NCBI RefSeq assembly: GCF_000619945.1
Contig: NZ_KK211043.1
Location: forward strand, 229,546-293,545
Source of the DNA: Clostridium lundense DSM 17049
GTDB taxonomy: Bacteria > Bacillota > Clostridia > Clostridiales > Clostridiaceae
Direction: 5' to 3'
DNA: 64,000 nt
Of the stretch, positions 22,786-30,366 are shown in pieces. Numbering within the stretch: the first letter of the stretch is position 1; each line of letters starts with the position of its first letter. The notes below the pieces were generated by a model that saw nothing but the letters and a program-made list of their open reading frames with translations, ran no database searches and was not told the DNA's origin. Both the position numbers and the translations under genes were made by a program.

Positions 22786-24696
22786 ATGATTAAAGTAACA
22801 CTAAAAGATGGAAAAGTAATGGAGTTTGAAAAAGGAACAAAGATTAGCGAAGTAGCTATGAAAATTAGTCCTGGACTTTACAAAAAAGCTATAGGAGCTA
22901 AATTAAATGGTGAAAATTCAGAGTTAATGGCAGAAATTAACGAGGATTGTTCTTTGGATATATTAACTTTTGAGGACAAAGATGGAAAGTGGACACTTAG
23001 ACATACAGGTTCACATATATTAGCTCAAGCTGTAAAAAGATTATATCCAAATGTAAAACTAGCTATTGGACCTGCAATAGATACAGGATTTTATTATGAT
23101 TTTGATGCAGACTTTACTATATCACCAGAAATGTTAAGTGATATAGAAAAGGAAATGGCTAAAATAGTTAAGGAAGATATTCAATTAGAAAGATTTGAAC
23201 TTCCAAGAGAAGAAGCTATTAAGTTAATGGAAGAAAAAAATGAGCCTTACAAAGTAGAGCTTATACAAGACCTTCCAGAAGATGCTGTAATATCATTCTA
23301 TAAACAGGGTGATTTTGTGGATCTTTGTGCAGGCCCTCATGTACCATCCACAGGAAAAGTTAAAGCTATTAAATTATTATCAGTAGCTGGAGCATACTGG
23401 AGAGGCAACGAAAAAAATAAAATGCTTCAAAGAATATATGGTACAGCATTTACTAAGAAGAGTGAACTAGATGAATATTTAAATATGTTAGAAGAAGCTA
23501 AAAAGAGAGACCATAGAAAGTTAGGAAAAGAACTTGATTTATTTAGTATCCATGAAGAAGGACCAGGATTCCCATTCTTCCATCCTAAGGGAATGATAGT
23601 TAGAAATATACTTGAAGGATTCTGGAGAGAAAGACATACAGAAGCAGGTTATGATGAAATAAGAACTCCTATAATATTAAATGAAGCATTATGGCATCAA
23701 TCAGGACATTGGGATCATTACAAAGAAAATATGTATTTCACAAAGATAGATGAAGAAGATTATGCAATAAAACCTATGAACTGTCCAGGTTCAATATTAG
23801 TATATAAGAGTTCATTACATTCATATAGAGACTTCCCATTAAGATTAGGAGAATTAGGACTTGTTCATAGACATGAGCTTTCAGGAGCATTACATGGTCT
23901 TATGAGAGTTAGATGCTTTACTCAAGATGATGCTCATATATTTATGACAAAAGAACAGATAAAAGATGAAATATTAAATGTTATTAAATTAATAGATAAT
24001 TTCTATAAAACATTTGGATTTGAATATTTCGTTGAACTTTCAACAAGACCAGAAGATTCTATGGGAAGTGACGAAGATTGGGAAGCAGCAACTAATGGAT
24101 TGATAGAAGCTTTAAATGCAGCTGGTCTTCCTTATATAGTAAATGAAGGAGATGGAGCTTTCTATGGTCCTAAGATAGATTTCCACTTAAAGGATTGCAT
24201 AGGAAGAACATGGCAGTGTGGTACTATACAGCTTGACTTCCAGATGCCAGAAAGATTTGATCTGGCATATGTAGGACCAGATGGAGAAAAGCATAGACCA
24301 GTTATGGTGCATAGAGTTGTATTTGGAAGTATTGAAAGATTCATTGGAATCCTTATAGAGCATTTTGCTGGAGCATTCCCAACTTGGTTAGCACCAGTTC
24401 AGGTAAGAGTTATGAATATAACAGATGCACAAAAAGATTATGTAAAAGAAGTAGCTAATAAGCTAAAGGCAAATGGAATAAGAGTTGAAATAGATGAGAG
24501 AAATGAAAAGATTGGTTATAAGATAAGAGAAGCTCAACTTCAAAAGATTCCGTATATGATCATTGTTGGAGATAAGGAAATGAATGAAAACAAAATAGCT
24601 CTTAGAACTAGAAAAGGTGGAGACTTAGGTGCTATGAGTTTAGATGAGTTTATTTCAAAAGTAACTGAAGAAGTAAAAGATAGAGTTCGTGAATAA
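22786..24696 (+). CDS. thrS: Threonyl-tRNA synthetase
   Basis: A 636-residue class II synthetase with the full domain set. The TGS domain (~1-60) is followed by the editing/SAD domain with HTGSHILAQAVKRL and the second metal-ligand segment DLCAGPHVPSTG. The catalytic core has motif 1 (GPGFPFFHPKG, then ERHTEAGYDEIRTPIIL), motif 2 (YAIKPMNCPGS, RLGELGLVHRHE) and motif 3 (GSIERFIGILIEH). The anticodon-binding domain covers ~535-636. Length is normal and the editing domain is intact. Control is by the upstream T-box. Confidence 0.98.
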   Translation: MIKVTLKDGKVMEFEKGTKISEVAMKISPGLYKKAIGAKLNGENSELMAEINEDCSLDILTFEDKDGKWTLRHTGSHILAQAVKRLYPNVKLAIGPAIDTGFYYDFDADFTISPEMLSDIEKEMAKIVKEDIQLERFELPREEAIKLMEEKNEPYKVELIQDLPEDAVISFYKQGDFVDLCAGPHVPSTGKVKAIKLLSVAGAYWRGNEKNKMLQRIYGTAFTKKSELDEYLNMLEEAKKRDHRKLGKELDLFSIHEEGPGFPFFHPKGMIVRNILEGFWRERHTEAGYDEIRTPIILNEALWHQSGHWDHYKENMYFTKIDEEDYAIKPMNCPGSILVYKSSLHSYRDFPLRLGELGLVHRHELSGALHGLMRVRCFTQDDAHIFMTKEQIKDEILNVIKLIDNFYKTFGFEYFVELSTRPEDSMGSDEDWEAATNGLIEALNAAGLPYIVNEGDGAFYGPKIDFHLKDCIGRTWQCGTIQLDFQMPERFDLAYVGPDGEKHRPVMVHRVVFGSIERFIGILIEHFAGAFPTWLAPVQVRVMNITDAQKDYVKEVANKLKANGIRVEIDERNEKIGYKIREAQLQKIPYMIIVGDKEMNENKIALRTRKGGDLGAMSLDEFISKVTEEVKDRVRE

Positions 24697-24703
24697 AAAA
24701 ATG

Positions 24704-24732
24704 TTGACAATGTAATATTAATATAGTAGAAT
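24704..24732 (+). promoter_or_regulatory. Sigma-A promoter of infC-rpmI-rplT
   Basis: TTGACA (24704-24709), 17-base spacer, TAGAAT (24727-24732). Confidence 0.85.
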
Positions 24733-24739
24733 GTAACAT

Positions 24740-24848
24740 GTTAAGAAGAAACCAGCCGTTTCTCACCTTACAGCATAGCTAGTAAGGTTAGATATTAAGT
24801 ACACATGTATGTTGTATATTAAGGACGGCTCTGCCGTCCTTTTTTATT
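24740..24848 (+). promoter_or_regulatory. L20 leader (ribosomal protein autoregulation)
   Basis: A structured leader of the Firmicute infC operon: GCATAGCTAGTAAGG is the recognisable core, followed by a terminator AAGGACGGC-TCT-GCCGTCCTT and a T-run (24821-24847). L20 is known to bind such leaders and cause premature termination in Bacillus. Confidence 0.8.
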
Positions 24849-24887
24849 TGTAATATATATTTGAAAACCACCTGGGAGGTGAATATT

Positions 24888-25400
24888 ATTAGTAAAGATT
24901 TCCTCGTAAATGAAGAGATTAGGGAAAAAGAAATAAGGGTTATAACAAGTGATGGTGAACAATTAGGTGTTATATCATCAGCTGAAGCCCTAAGGATTGC
25001 AGAAGAAAAAGAGTTAGATTTAGTTATGATAGCTCCTACTGCAAAACCACCTGTTTGTAAGATAATGAATTTTGGTAAATTCGTATACGAACAGTCAAAG
25101 AAAGAAAAAGAAGCTAAGAAAAAACAAAAAGTCACTAACTTAAAAGAAGTAAGATTAAGTCCTACAATAGAAGAACATGATATTGAGATAAAGGCTAATA
25201 ATGCAAAAAAATTCTTATTGGCTGAAGATAAAGTAAAAGTTACAGTAAGATTTAGAGGAAGAGAAGCTGATTATTCCTTTATAGGAGAAAAGATACTTAA
25301 CTTATTTCTAACAAAAGTTGGAGATATATGTGTTATAGAAAAACCTGCAAAATTAGAAGGTAAAAATATGACAATGGTTCTAGCTCCAAAGAGAGCATGA
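24888..25400 (+). CDS. infC: Translation initiation factor IF-3, ATT start
   Basis: About 170 residues beginning (M)SKDFLVNEEIREKEIRVI. There is no ATG, GTG or TTG at the expected N-terminus. The strong GGGAGGT (24874-24880) is followed at 7 bases by ATT 24888, with another ATT at 24885. A TTG at 24861 lies upstream of that site and is rejected. infC in Escherichia coli and Bacillus also uses ATT, which lets IF-3 repress its own translation. Both IF-3 domains are present: the N-domain with PPVCKIMNFGKFVYEQSKKEKEAKKKQ linker and the C-domain with KVTVRFRGREADY. First gene of infC-rpmI-rplT. Confidence 0.93.
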   Translation: MSKDFLVNEEIREKEIRVITSDGEQLGVISSAEALRIAEEKELDLVMIAPTAKPPVCKIMNFGKFVYEQSKKEKEAKKKQKVTNLKEVRLSPTIEEHDIEIKANNAKKFLLAEDKVKVTVRFRGREADYSFIGEKILNLFLTKVGDICVIEKPAKLEGKNMTMVLAPKRA

Positions 25401-25422
25401 TCGTTGAGAGGAGGAATATACT

Positions 25423-25620
25423 ATGCCAAAAATGAAAACACATAGAGGTGCAGCTAAAAGATTCAAGGTTACTGGAACTGGTAAATTAAAGAGAGCTAAG
25501 GCTTTCAAAAGCCACATATTAACAAAGAAAAGTTCCAAGACTAAGAGAAATCTTAGAAAGACTGGATATGTAGCTGAATGTCAAGAAAAAGCAATGAAGA
25601 AATTATTACCATACCTATAA
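25423..25620 (+). CDS. rpmI: Ribosomal protein L35 (bL35)
   Basis: A 65-residue basic protein of the large ribosomal subunit. Typical sequence MPKMKTHRGAAKRFKVTGTGK, then LTKKSSKTKRNLRKTG and the C-terminal KLLPYL. A GAGAGGAGG ribosome site precedes the ATG, 22 bases after infC. Confidence 0.98.
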   Translation: MPKMKTHRGAAKRFKVTGTGKLKRAKAFKSHILTKKSSKTKRNLRKTGYVAECQEKAMKKLLPYL

Positions 25621-25648
25621 TTTAGGGCTTAAAAGGAGGTTTATTTAA

Positions 25649-26008
25649 ATGGCAAGAGTTAAAAGAGCGATGAATGCTCGTAAATATCATAAAAAAATAT
25701 TAAAGCTTGCAAAAGGTTATTATGGTGGAAAAAGCAAGTTATTTAAGACAGCAAATGAATCAGTTGTAAGAGCATTAAGAAATGCATATGTTGGAAGAAA
25801 GTTAAAGAAAAGAGATTTTAGAAAGTTATGGATAGCTAGAATTAACGCAGCTACAAGAAGTAACGGACTTTCTTACTCAAAGTTCATGAATGGAATCAAA
25901 CTTGCAGGAATAGATATAAATAGAAAAATGCTTTCAGAAATAGCTATAAATGATCCAAAAGGTTTTTCTGATTTAGTTCAAATAGCTAAAGCACAAATTA
26001 ATGCTTAA
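25649..26008 (+). CDS. rplT: Ribosomal protein L20 (bL20)
   Basis: A 119-residue 23S-rRNA-binding protein needed early in 50S assembly, and the expected repressor of this operon through the upstream leader. Starts MARVKRAMNARKYHKKILKLAKGYYGGKSKL, with a long basic N-terminal helix, then LWIARINAATRSNGLSYSKFMNGIKLAGIDINRKMLSEIAI. Length is typical. AAAAGGAGG precedes the ATG. A terminator follows. Confidence 0.98.
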   Translation: MARVKRAMNARKYHKKILKLAKGYYGGKSKLFKTANESVVRALRNAYVGRKLKKRDFRKLWIARINAATRSNGLSYSKFMNGIKLAGIDINRKMLSEIAINDPKGFSDLVQIAKAQINA

Positions 26009-26020
26009 AATAATGCTTAG

Positions 26021-26049
26021 AAAAATGCAGCAGTAAAGCTGCATTTTTT
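26021..26049 (+). terminator. Terminator of infC-rpmI-rplT
   Basis: AAAAATGCAGC, loop AGTAAA, GCTGCATTTTTT. Confidence 0.95.
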
Positions 26050-26094
26050 AACTTATATGCCCTTTTTATACATATTAATGCTCCATTTTGGAGT

Positions 26095-26122
26095 TTGACA
26101 AGGTATTTTTACATGATATAAT
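26095..26122 (+). promoter_or_regulatory. Sigma-A promoter of the ktr operon
   Basis: TTGACA (26095-26100), 16-base spacer, TATAAT (26117-26122), 46 bases before the ktrB start. Confidence 0.8.
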
Positions 26123-26167
26123 TATTGTTAATGTTTATCAATTATACTAATATACGGGGTGTATGTG

Positions 26168-27514
26168 ATGAAAATAAATGTAATAAAAGGTTTTAAACTT
26201 ACTCCTGTACAAATTTTAGCTATAGGTTTTGCAGTGGTTATATTAACAGGAGCTATTCTTTTAAATCTTCCTATAGCAACGCAAAAAGGAATTAGAACTC
26301 CTTTTATAGATTGTTTTTTTGTTTCTACGTCAGCTACCTGTGTAACAGGGCTAGTTACTGTAGATACAGGAACTCATTGGAGTTATTTTGGAAAGACTGT
26401 AATAATGTGCTTAATAGAGATAGGTGGATTAGGTTTCATGTCCTTTGCCACATTGATAGCTCTTGTACTAGGTAAAAGAATTACATTAAAGGATAGACTT
26501 GTAATGCAAGAAGCATTAAATTCTTTTTCTTTACAGGGACTTGTAAAAATGGCTAGGTATGTGTTGTTGTTTACTTTCACAGTACAAATTGCAGGGGCAG
26601 CTTTAATGTCAACACAGTTTATTCCAGAGTTTGGATTGGCAAAAGGATTATATTATAGCATATTTCATTCTGTATCTGCATTTTGTAATGCAGGTTTTGA
26701 CCTTTTTGGAAATTTCCAAAGCGTAACAGGCTATGCGGATAATGCAGTAATAATACTAACAATTTCTTTTCTAATTATAATAGGTGGCCTTGGTTTTTAT
26801 GTATGGCAGGAAATATACAATTTTAAAGGACTAAAGAAATTATCCTTACATTCAAAATTAGCTTTATCTGTTACAGCTTTTTTAATAATTGTTGGAACAA
26901 TTTTGATGTTTATATTTGAATTTAATAATCCTGGTACCATAAAAAACATGAGCTTTAAAGGAAAGTTTTTATCAGCCTTCTTTGCTTCAGTAAGTCCAAG
27001 AACTGCAGGATTTAATTCTATCTCTACTTCAGATATGACTACTGCTGGAAGATTTTTAACTACTATATTAATGTTTATAGGAGGATCTTCAGGATCTACT
27101 GCCGGAGGTATAAAGGTTACTACAGCAGGCTTATTATTTATGACAGTATTATCTATTATAAAGGGAAGAGAAGATACTGAAATATTTAAAAAGAGAATTT
27201 CTAAGGATACAATATATAAGTCTTTAGCTATAACTGTTATAGGTTTATGTTTAGTGATTTTTGTAACTATGGTACTTTCCATAACAGAGCATGGTGCTTC
27301 ATTAGAGTATCTTTTATATGAAGCTACTTCAGCATTTGGTACTGTTGGATTAACTTTAGGATTAACTACTAAGTTATCATTTATAGGAAAAATAATTATT
27401 GCTTTTACTATGTATGCAGGAAGAGTGGGGCCTTTAACATTGGCATTGGCCTTATCAAAAAAGAAAACTTCAAATACTATAAAATATCCAGAAGATAAAG
27501 TATTAGTTGGTTAA
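26168..27514 (+). CDS. ktrB: Potassium uptake channel subunit KtrB/TrkH
   Basis: A 448-residue membrane protein of the TrkH/Ktr superfamily. It should have four helix-pore-helix repeats; pore loops include FVSTSATCVTGL, FHSVSAFCNAGFDLF, SPRTAGFNSI and ATSAFGTVGLTLG, each carrying a selectivity-filter glycine. The GGSSGSTAGGIKVTT segment forms the gating loop of the third repeat. ATG 26168 has GGGGTG upstream; the frame reaches to GTG 26159. It works with the cytoplasmic gating protein encoded immediately downstream. Confidence 0.93.
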   Translation: MKINVIKGFKLTPVQILAIGFAVVILTGAILLNLPIATQKGIRTPFIDCFFVSTSATCVTGLVTVDTGTHWSYFGKTVIMCLIEIGGLGFMSFATLIALVLGKRITLKDRLVMQEALNSFSLQGLVKMARYVLLFTFTVQIAGAALMSTQFIPEFGLAKGLYYSIFHSVSAFCNAGFDLFGNFQSVTGYADNAVIILTISFLIIIGGLGFYVWQEIYNFKGLKKLSLHSKLALSVTAFLIIVGTILMFIFEFNNPGTIKNMSFKGKFLSAFFASVSPRTAGFNSISTSDMTTAGRFLTTILMFIGGSSGSTAGGIKVTTAGLLFMTVLSIIKGREDTEIFKKRISKDTIYKSLAITVIGLCLVIFVTMVLSITEHGASLEYLLYEATSAFGTVGLTLGLTTKLSFIGKIIIAFTMYAGRVGPLTLALALSKKKTSNTIKYPEDKVLVG

Positions 27515-27526
27515 GGAGTGTTTATT

Positions 27527-28189
27527 ATGGCTAAAAAACAATTTGCTGTTATAGGTTTAGGTAGATTTGGAACTTCAGTTGCTAAAACTTTATATGCTTT
27601 AGGTAATGATGTTTTAGCAGTAGACTCTGATGAAGATATGGTTCAAAATATTTCTGATAGCGTAACTCATTCAGTACAGGCAGATGGAACAGATGAAAAT
27701 AGTCTTAGATCTTTAGGAATACGTAATTTTGATGTAGCGGTAGTAACTATAGGATCAGATTTACAAGCCAGTGTAATGGCAACACTTTTACTTAAGGAAT
27801 TAGGAGTAAAGTATATAATTGCTAAAGCTAATAATGAATTACATGCAAAAGTATTATACAAAATAGGAGCAGATAGAGTTGTACTTCCAGAAAGAGATAT
27901 GGGAGTAAGAGTTGCTCATAATTTAGTATCATCAAATATACTTGATTATATTGAATTATCACCAGATTATAGTATTGCAGAAATTGTAAGCCCTAAAGAG
28001 TGGCATGGAAAGAATTTAAAACAGTTAAGTGTTAGAGCGAACTATGGAATAAATGTAGTAGCAATTAAAAAGGATAATGATATAAATGTTTCTCCTAACG
28101 CTGAGGATATAATTGAGCCAGGGGATATTGTAGTTGCTATAGGCGGAGCGGAAGAATTAAGCAGACTAGAAAACTTAATATCCAAATAA
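27527..28189 (+). CDS. ktrA: KtrA/TrkA-type RCK potassium-channel regulator
   Basis: A 220-residue cytoplasmic gating ring subunit. The RCK-N Rossmann domain starts FAVIGLGRFGTSVAKTL with the acidic ribose-binding residue in LAVDSDED, and continues VQADGTDENSLRSLGIRNFDVAVV. The RCK-C domain (~138-220) contains SVRANYGINVVAIKK and EPGDIVVAIGG. ATG 27527 has AAGGAG upstream. It begins 12 bases after ktrB. KtrA homologues bind ATP/ADP and sometimes cyclic-di-AMP in RCK-C. Confidence 0.93.
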   Translation: MAKKQFAVIGLGRFGTSVAKTLYALGNDVLAVDSDEDMVQNISDSVTHSVQADGTDENSLRSLGIRNFDVAVVTIGSDLQASVMATLLLKELGVKYIIAKANNELHAKVLYKIGADRVVLPERDMGVRVAHNLVSSNILDYIELSPDYSIAEIVSPKEWHGKNLKQLSVRANYGINVVAIKKDNDINVSPNAEDIIEPGDIVVAIGGAEELSRLENLISK

Positions 28190-28202
28190 AGGTGGAATAG
28201 GC

Positions 28203-28988
28203 TTGGATACTATTATAAGTAAAGAGAATTCTATAATAAAGGAAATTAAAAAACTTAAAGAAAGAAAGCATAGAAGAGAAGAAAATAAATTTTTGGTTGA
28301 AGGTTTTAGATTTGTAAGTGAAGCCTTAGAGTCAGATTTTAGTGTATCACAAATATTTTTATGCGATAATTCTTTAGATAAATATAAAAGTTTTAATATT
28401 AATGAGAAGATAAAAGACAATACAAATGTATATTTATTAAATGAAAAAGTATTTAAAGTTATAAGTAGCACAGATACTCCTCAAGGTATTATAGCTGTAG
28501 TTAGTAATAAGGATTTAAATATAAGCTATGAAAATGGATTCTATGTTTTAGCGGATAGAATACAAGATCCAGGTAATATGGGTACTATTATAAGAACTGC
28601 TCATGCAGCAGGAGCTTTAGGTATAATAGTTACTAAGGGAACTGTAGATGTATATAATGAAAAAACATTAAGAGCAACTATGGGATCAATATTCCATGTT
28701 CCTATACTAGAAGATAATAATTTTGAAGTTATAAATGATTTAATCTACAAAGACTTTAAATTATTAGCTAGTTCATTGCAATCAGATAAAAACTTTTTTG
28801 ACTTACCTTTAAAAGATAGTAAGGTTGTTATATGTATAGGTAATGAAGGAAATGGAATAAGTGATGAAATATATAATATGGCTCATGAAAGCTTTAAAAT
28901 ACCTATGCCTGGTGGAGCGGAATCATTAAATGCAGGAGTAGCAGCATCTATTATAATGTTTGAAGTGGTAAGACAAAATTTAAAATAG
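28203..28988 (+). CDS. SpoU/TrmH-family RNA 2'-O-methyltransferase
   Basis: A 261-residue knotted methyltransferase starting at TTG 28203 (AAAGGTGG upstream). The N-terminal substrate-binding domain (~1-95) is typical of the TrmH group with RREENKFLVEGFRFVSEAL. The catalytic knot has motif 1 LADRIQDPGNMGTIIRTAHAAGA (Asn and Arg), motif 2 VICIGNEGNGIS and motif 3 IPMPGGAESLNAGVAASIIMFE. It probably modifies 23S rRNA or tRNA ribose; the exact nucleotide cannot be told. It follows ktrA by 13 bases and precedes pheST, a common clostridial order. Confidence 0.9.
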   Translation: MDTIISKENSIIKEIKKLKERKHRREENKFLVEGFRFVSEALESDFSVSQIFLCDNSLDKYKSFNINEKIKDNTNVYLLNEKVFKVISSTDTPQGIIAVVSNKDLNISYENGFYVLADRIQDPGNMGTIIRTAHAAGALGIIVTKGTVDVYNEKTLRATMGSIFHVPILEDNNFEVINDLIYKDFKLLASSLQSDKNFFDLPLKDSKVVICIGNEGNGISDEIYNMAHESFKIPMPGGAESLNAGVAASIIMFEVVRQNLK

Positions 28989-28990
28989 CA

Positions 28991-29019
28991 TTGACAATTC
29001 TGCTATTAATATGTAGAAT
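28991..29019 (+). promoter_or_regulatory. Sigma-A promoter of pheST
   Basis: TTGACA (28991-28996), 17-base spacer, TAGAAT (29014-29019). Confidence 0.85.
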
Positions 29020-29055
29020 TTAAAATTAAAGATGTTATAATTAAATATTTAAAAA

Positions 29056-29290
29056 ACTATGATGAAGAGAGTAAATATAAAAGTTATTTTAGGGAGAAAA
29101 GGTCATAGACTGAAAGCCTTTTTATTAATTTTATATTGAAGTTCACTTCTGAGTTCTAATTATGAAATAATAGTAGTGATTAGCGGTGAATAACCGATAT
29201 ATTATAGAGATGAACACAATACATATGTGTTAATCAGGGTGGTACCGCGGATAAAAGTTCGTCCCTATGTGGATGGACTTTTTTTATTAT
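29056..29290 (+). promoter_or_regulatory. T-box leader, phenylalanine specifier TTC
   Basis: AGTA box in GAGAGTAAATA, the GAA motif with specifier TTC at 29142-29144, T-box AGGGTGGTACCGCGG (29236-29250), then a terminator AAAGTTCGTCC / GGATGGACTTTTTTT. The specifier codon matches the downstream pheS. Confidence 0.95.
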
Positions 29291-29321
29291 TTAAAAAAAT
29301 ATATTGAAAGGAGCTCTAGTT

Positions 29322-30341
29322 ATGAAAGAAAATTTAGAGAAGATTAAGGAAAGTGCCATAAATGAATTGAAATCAGTTATGGATAAAAGCCAATTAGAAA
29401 ATATTAGAGTTAAATACTTAGGAAAAAAAGGAGAGTTAACTCAAATATTAAGAGGAATGGGAGGATTAAGTTCCGAAGAAAGACCTATCATTGGAAAGTT
29501 AGCTAATGAAGTAAGAAGTGGAATTGAACAATTAATAGAAGATGCTTCCAAGAAAATGAAATCAAAAGAAAAAGAAACAAGACTTCAAAGTGAAACTATT
29601 GATATATCAATGCCAGGAAGAAAGCAGACTTTAGGAAAAAGACATCCATTAGATTTAACGTTAGAAAGCATGAAAGAAATATTCATATCCATGGGATTTA
29701 CAATTGAAGAAGGACCAGAAGTAGAATTAGATTATTATAACTTCGAAGCATTAAACATACCTAAGAATCATCCAGCAAGAGGTGAACAGGATACATTTTA
29801 CATAAATGATAACATAGTTTTAAGAACTCAAACTTCACCAATACAAGTAAGAACTATGGAAAAGCAGAAGCCACCAATAAAGATGATATCCCCAGGAAAG
29901 GTATATCGTTCTGATGCAGTAGACGCTACTCATTCACCTATATTTTATCAAATGGAAGGTTTAGTAGTAGATAAAGGAATAACTTTTGCAGATTTAAAGG
30001 GAACTTTAGAATTATTTGCAAAGAAAATGTTTGGAGATAAGGTAAAGACTAAATTTAGACCACATCATTTCCCATTTACTGAACCATCAGCTGAAATGGA
30101 TGCTACTTGCTTTGTATGTAATGGAGAAGGATGTAAAGTATGTAAGGGAAGTGGATGGATAGAATTATTAGGTTGTGGAATGGTTCATCCTCAAGTGTTA
30201 AGAAATTGCGGAATTGACCCTGAAGTTTATAGTGGTTTCGCTTTTGGCTTTGGTGTAGATAGAATGGTTATGCTTAAATATGGTATAGATGATATAAGAT
30301 TACTTTATGAAAGTGATATGAGATTCTTAAATCAATTTTAG
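29322..30341 (+). CDS. pheS: Phenylalanyl-tRNA synthetase alpha subunit
   Basis: A 339-residue catalytic subunit of the alpha2-beta2 enzyme. ATG 29322 follows AAAGGAG; the frame extends to TTG 29304. The N-terminal coiled coil (KYLGKKGELTQILRGMGGLS) binds tRNA. The class II core shows HPLDLTLESMKEIFISMGF, PARGEQDTFY, RTQTSPIQVRTM, the motif 2 region YRSDAVDATHSPIFYQMEG and motif 3 FGFGVDRMVMLKYGI. A CFVCNGEGCKVCKGSGW cysteine cluster is typical of Firmicute PheS. Confidence 0.98.
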   Translation: MKENLEKIKESAINELKSVMDKSQLENIRVKYLGKKGELTQILRGMGGLSSEERPIIGKLANEVRSGIEQLIEDASKKMKSKEKETRLQSETIDISMPGRKQTLGKRHPLDLTLESMKEIFISMGFTIEEGPEVELDYYNFEALNIPKNHPARGEQDTFYINDNIVLRTQTSPIQVRTMEKQKPPIKMISPGKVYRSDAVDATHSPIFYQMEGLVVDKGITFADLKGTLELFAKKMFGDKVKTKFRPHHFPFTEPSAEMDATCFVCNGEGCKVCKGSGWIELLGCGMVHPQVLRNCGIDPEVYSGFAFGFGVDRMVMLKYGIDDIRLLYESDMRFLNQF

Positions 30342-30366
30342 AAATTTGCGAATGGAGGAATAAATA

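Noticed and set aside
24861..24887. TTG start for infC giving a nine-residue extension
   Set aside because: The strong ribosome site lies inside that extension and no ribosome site precedes the TTG.
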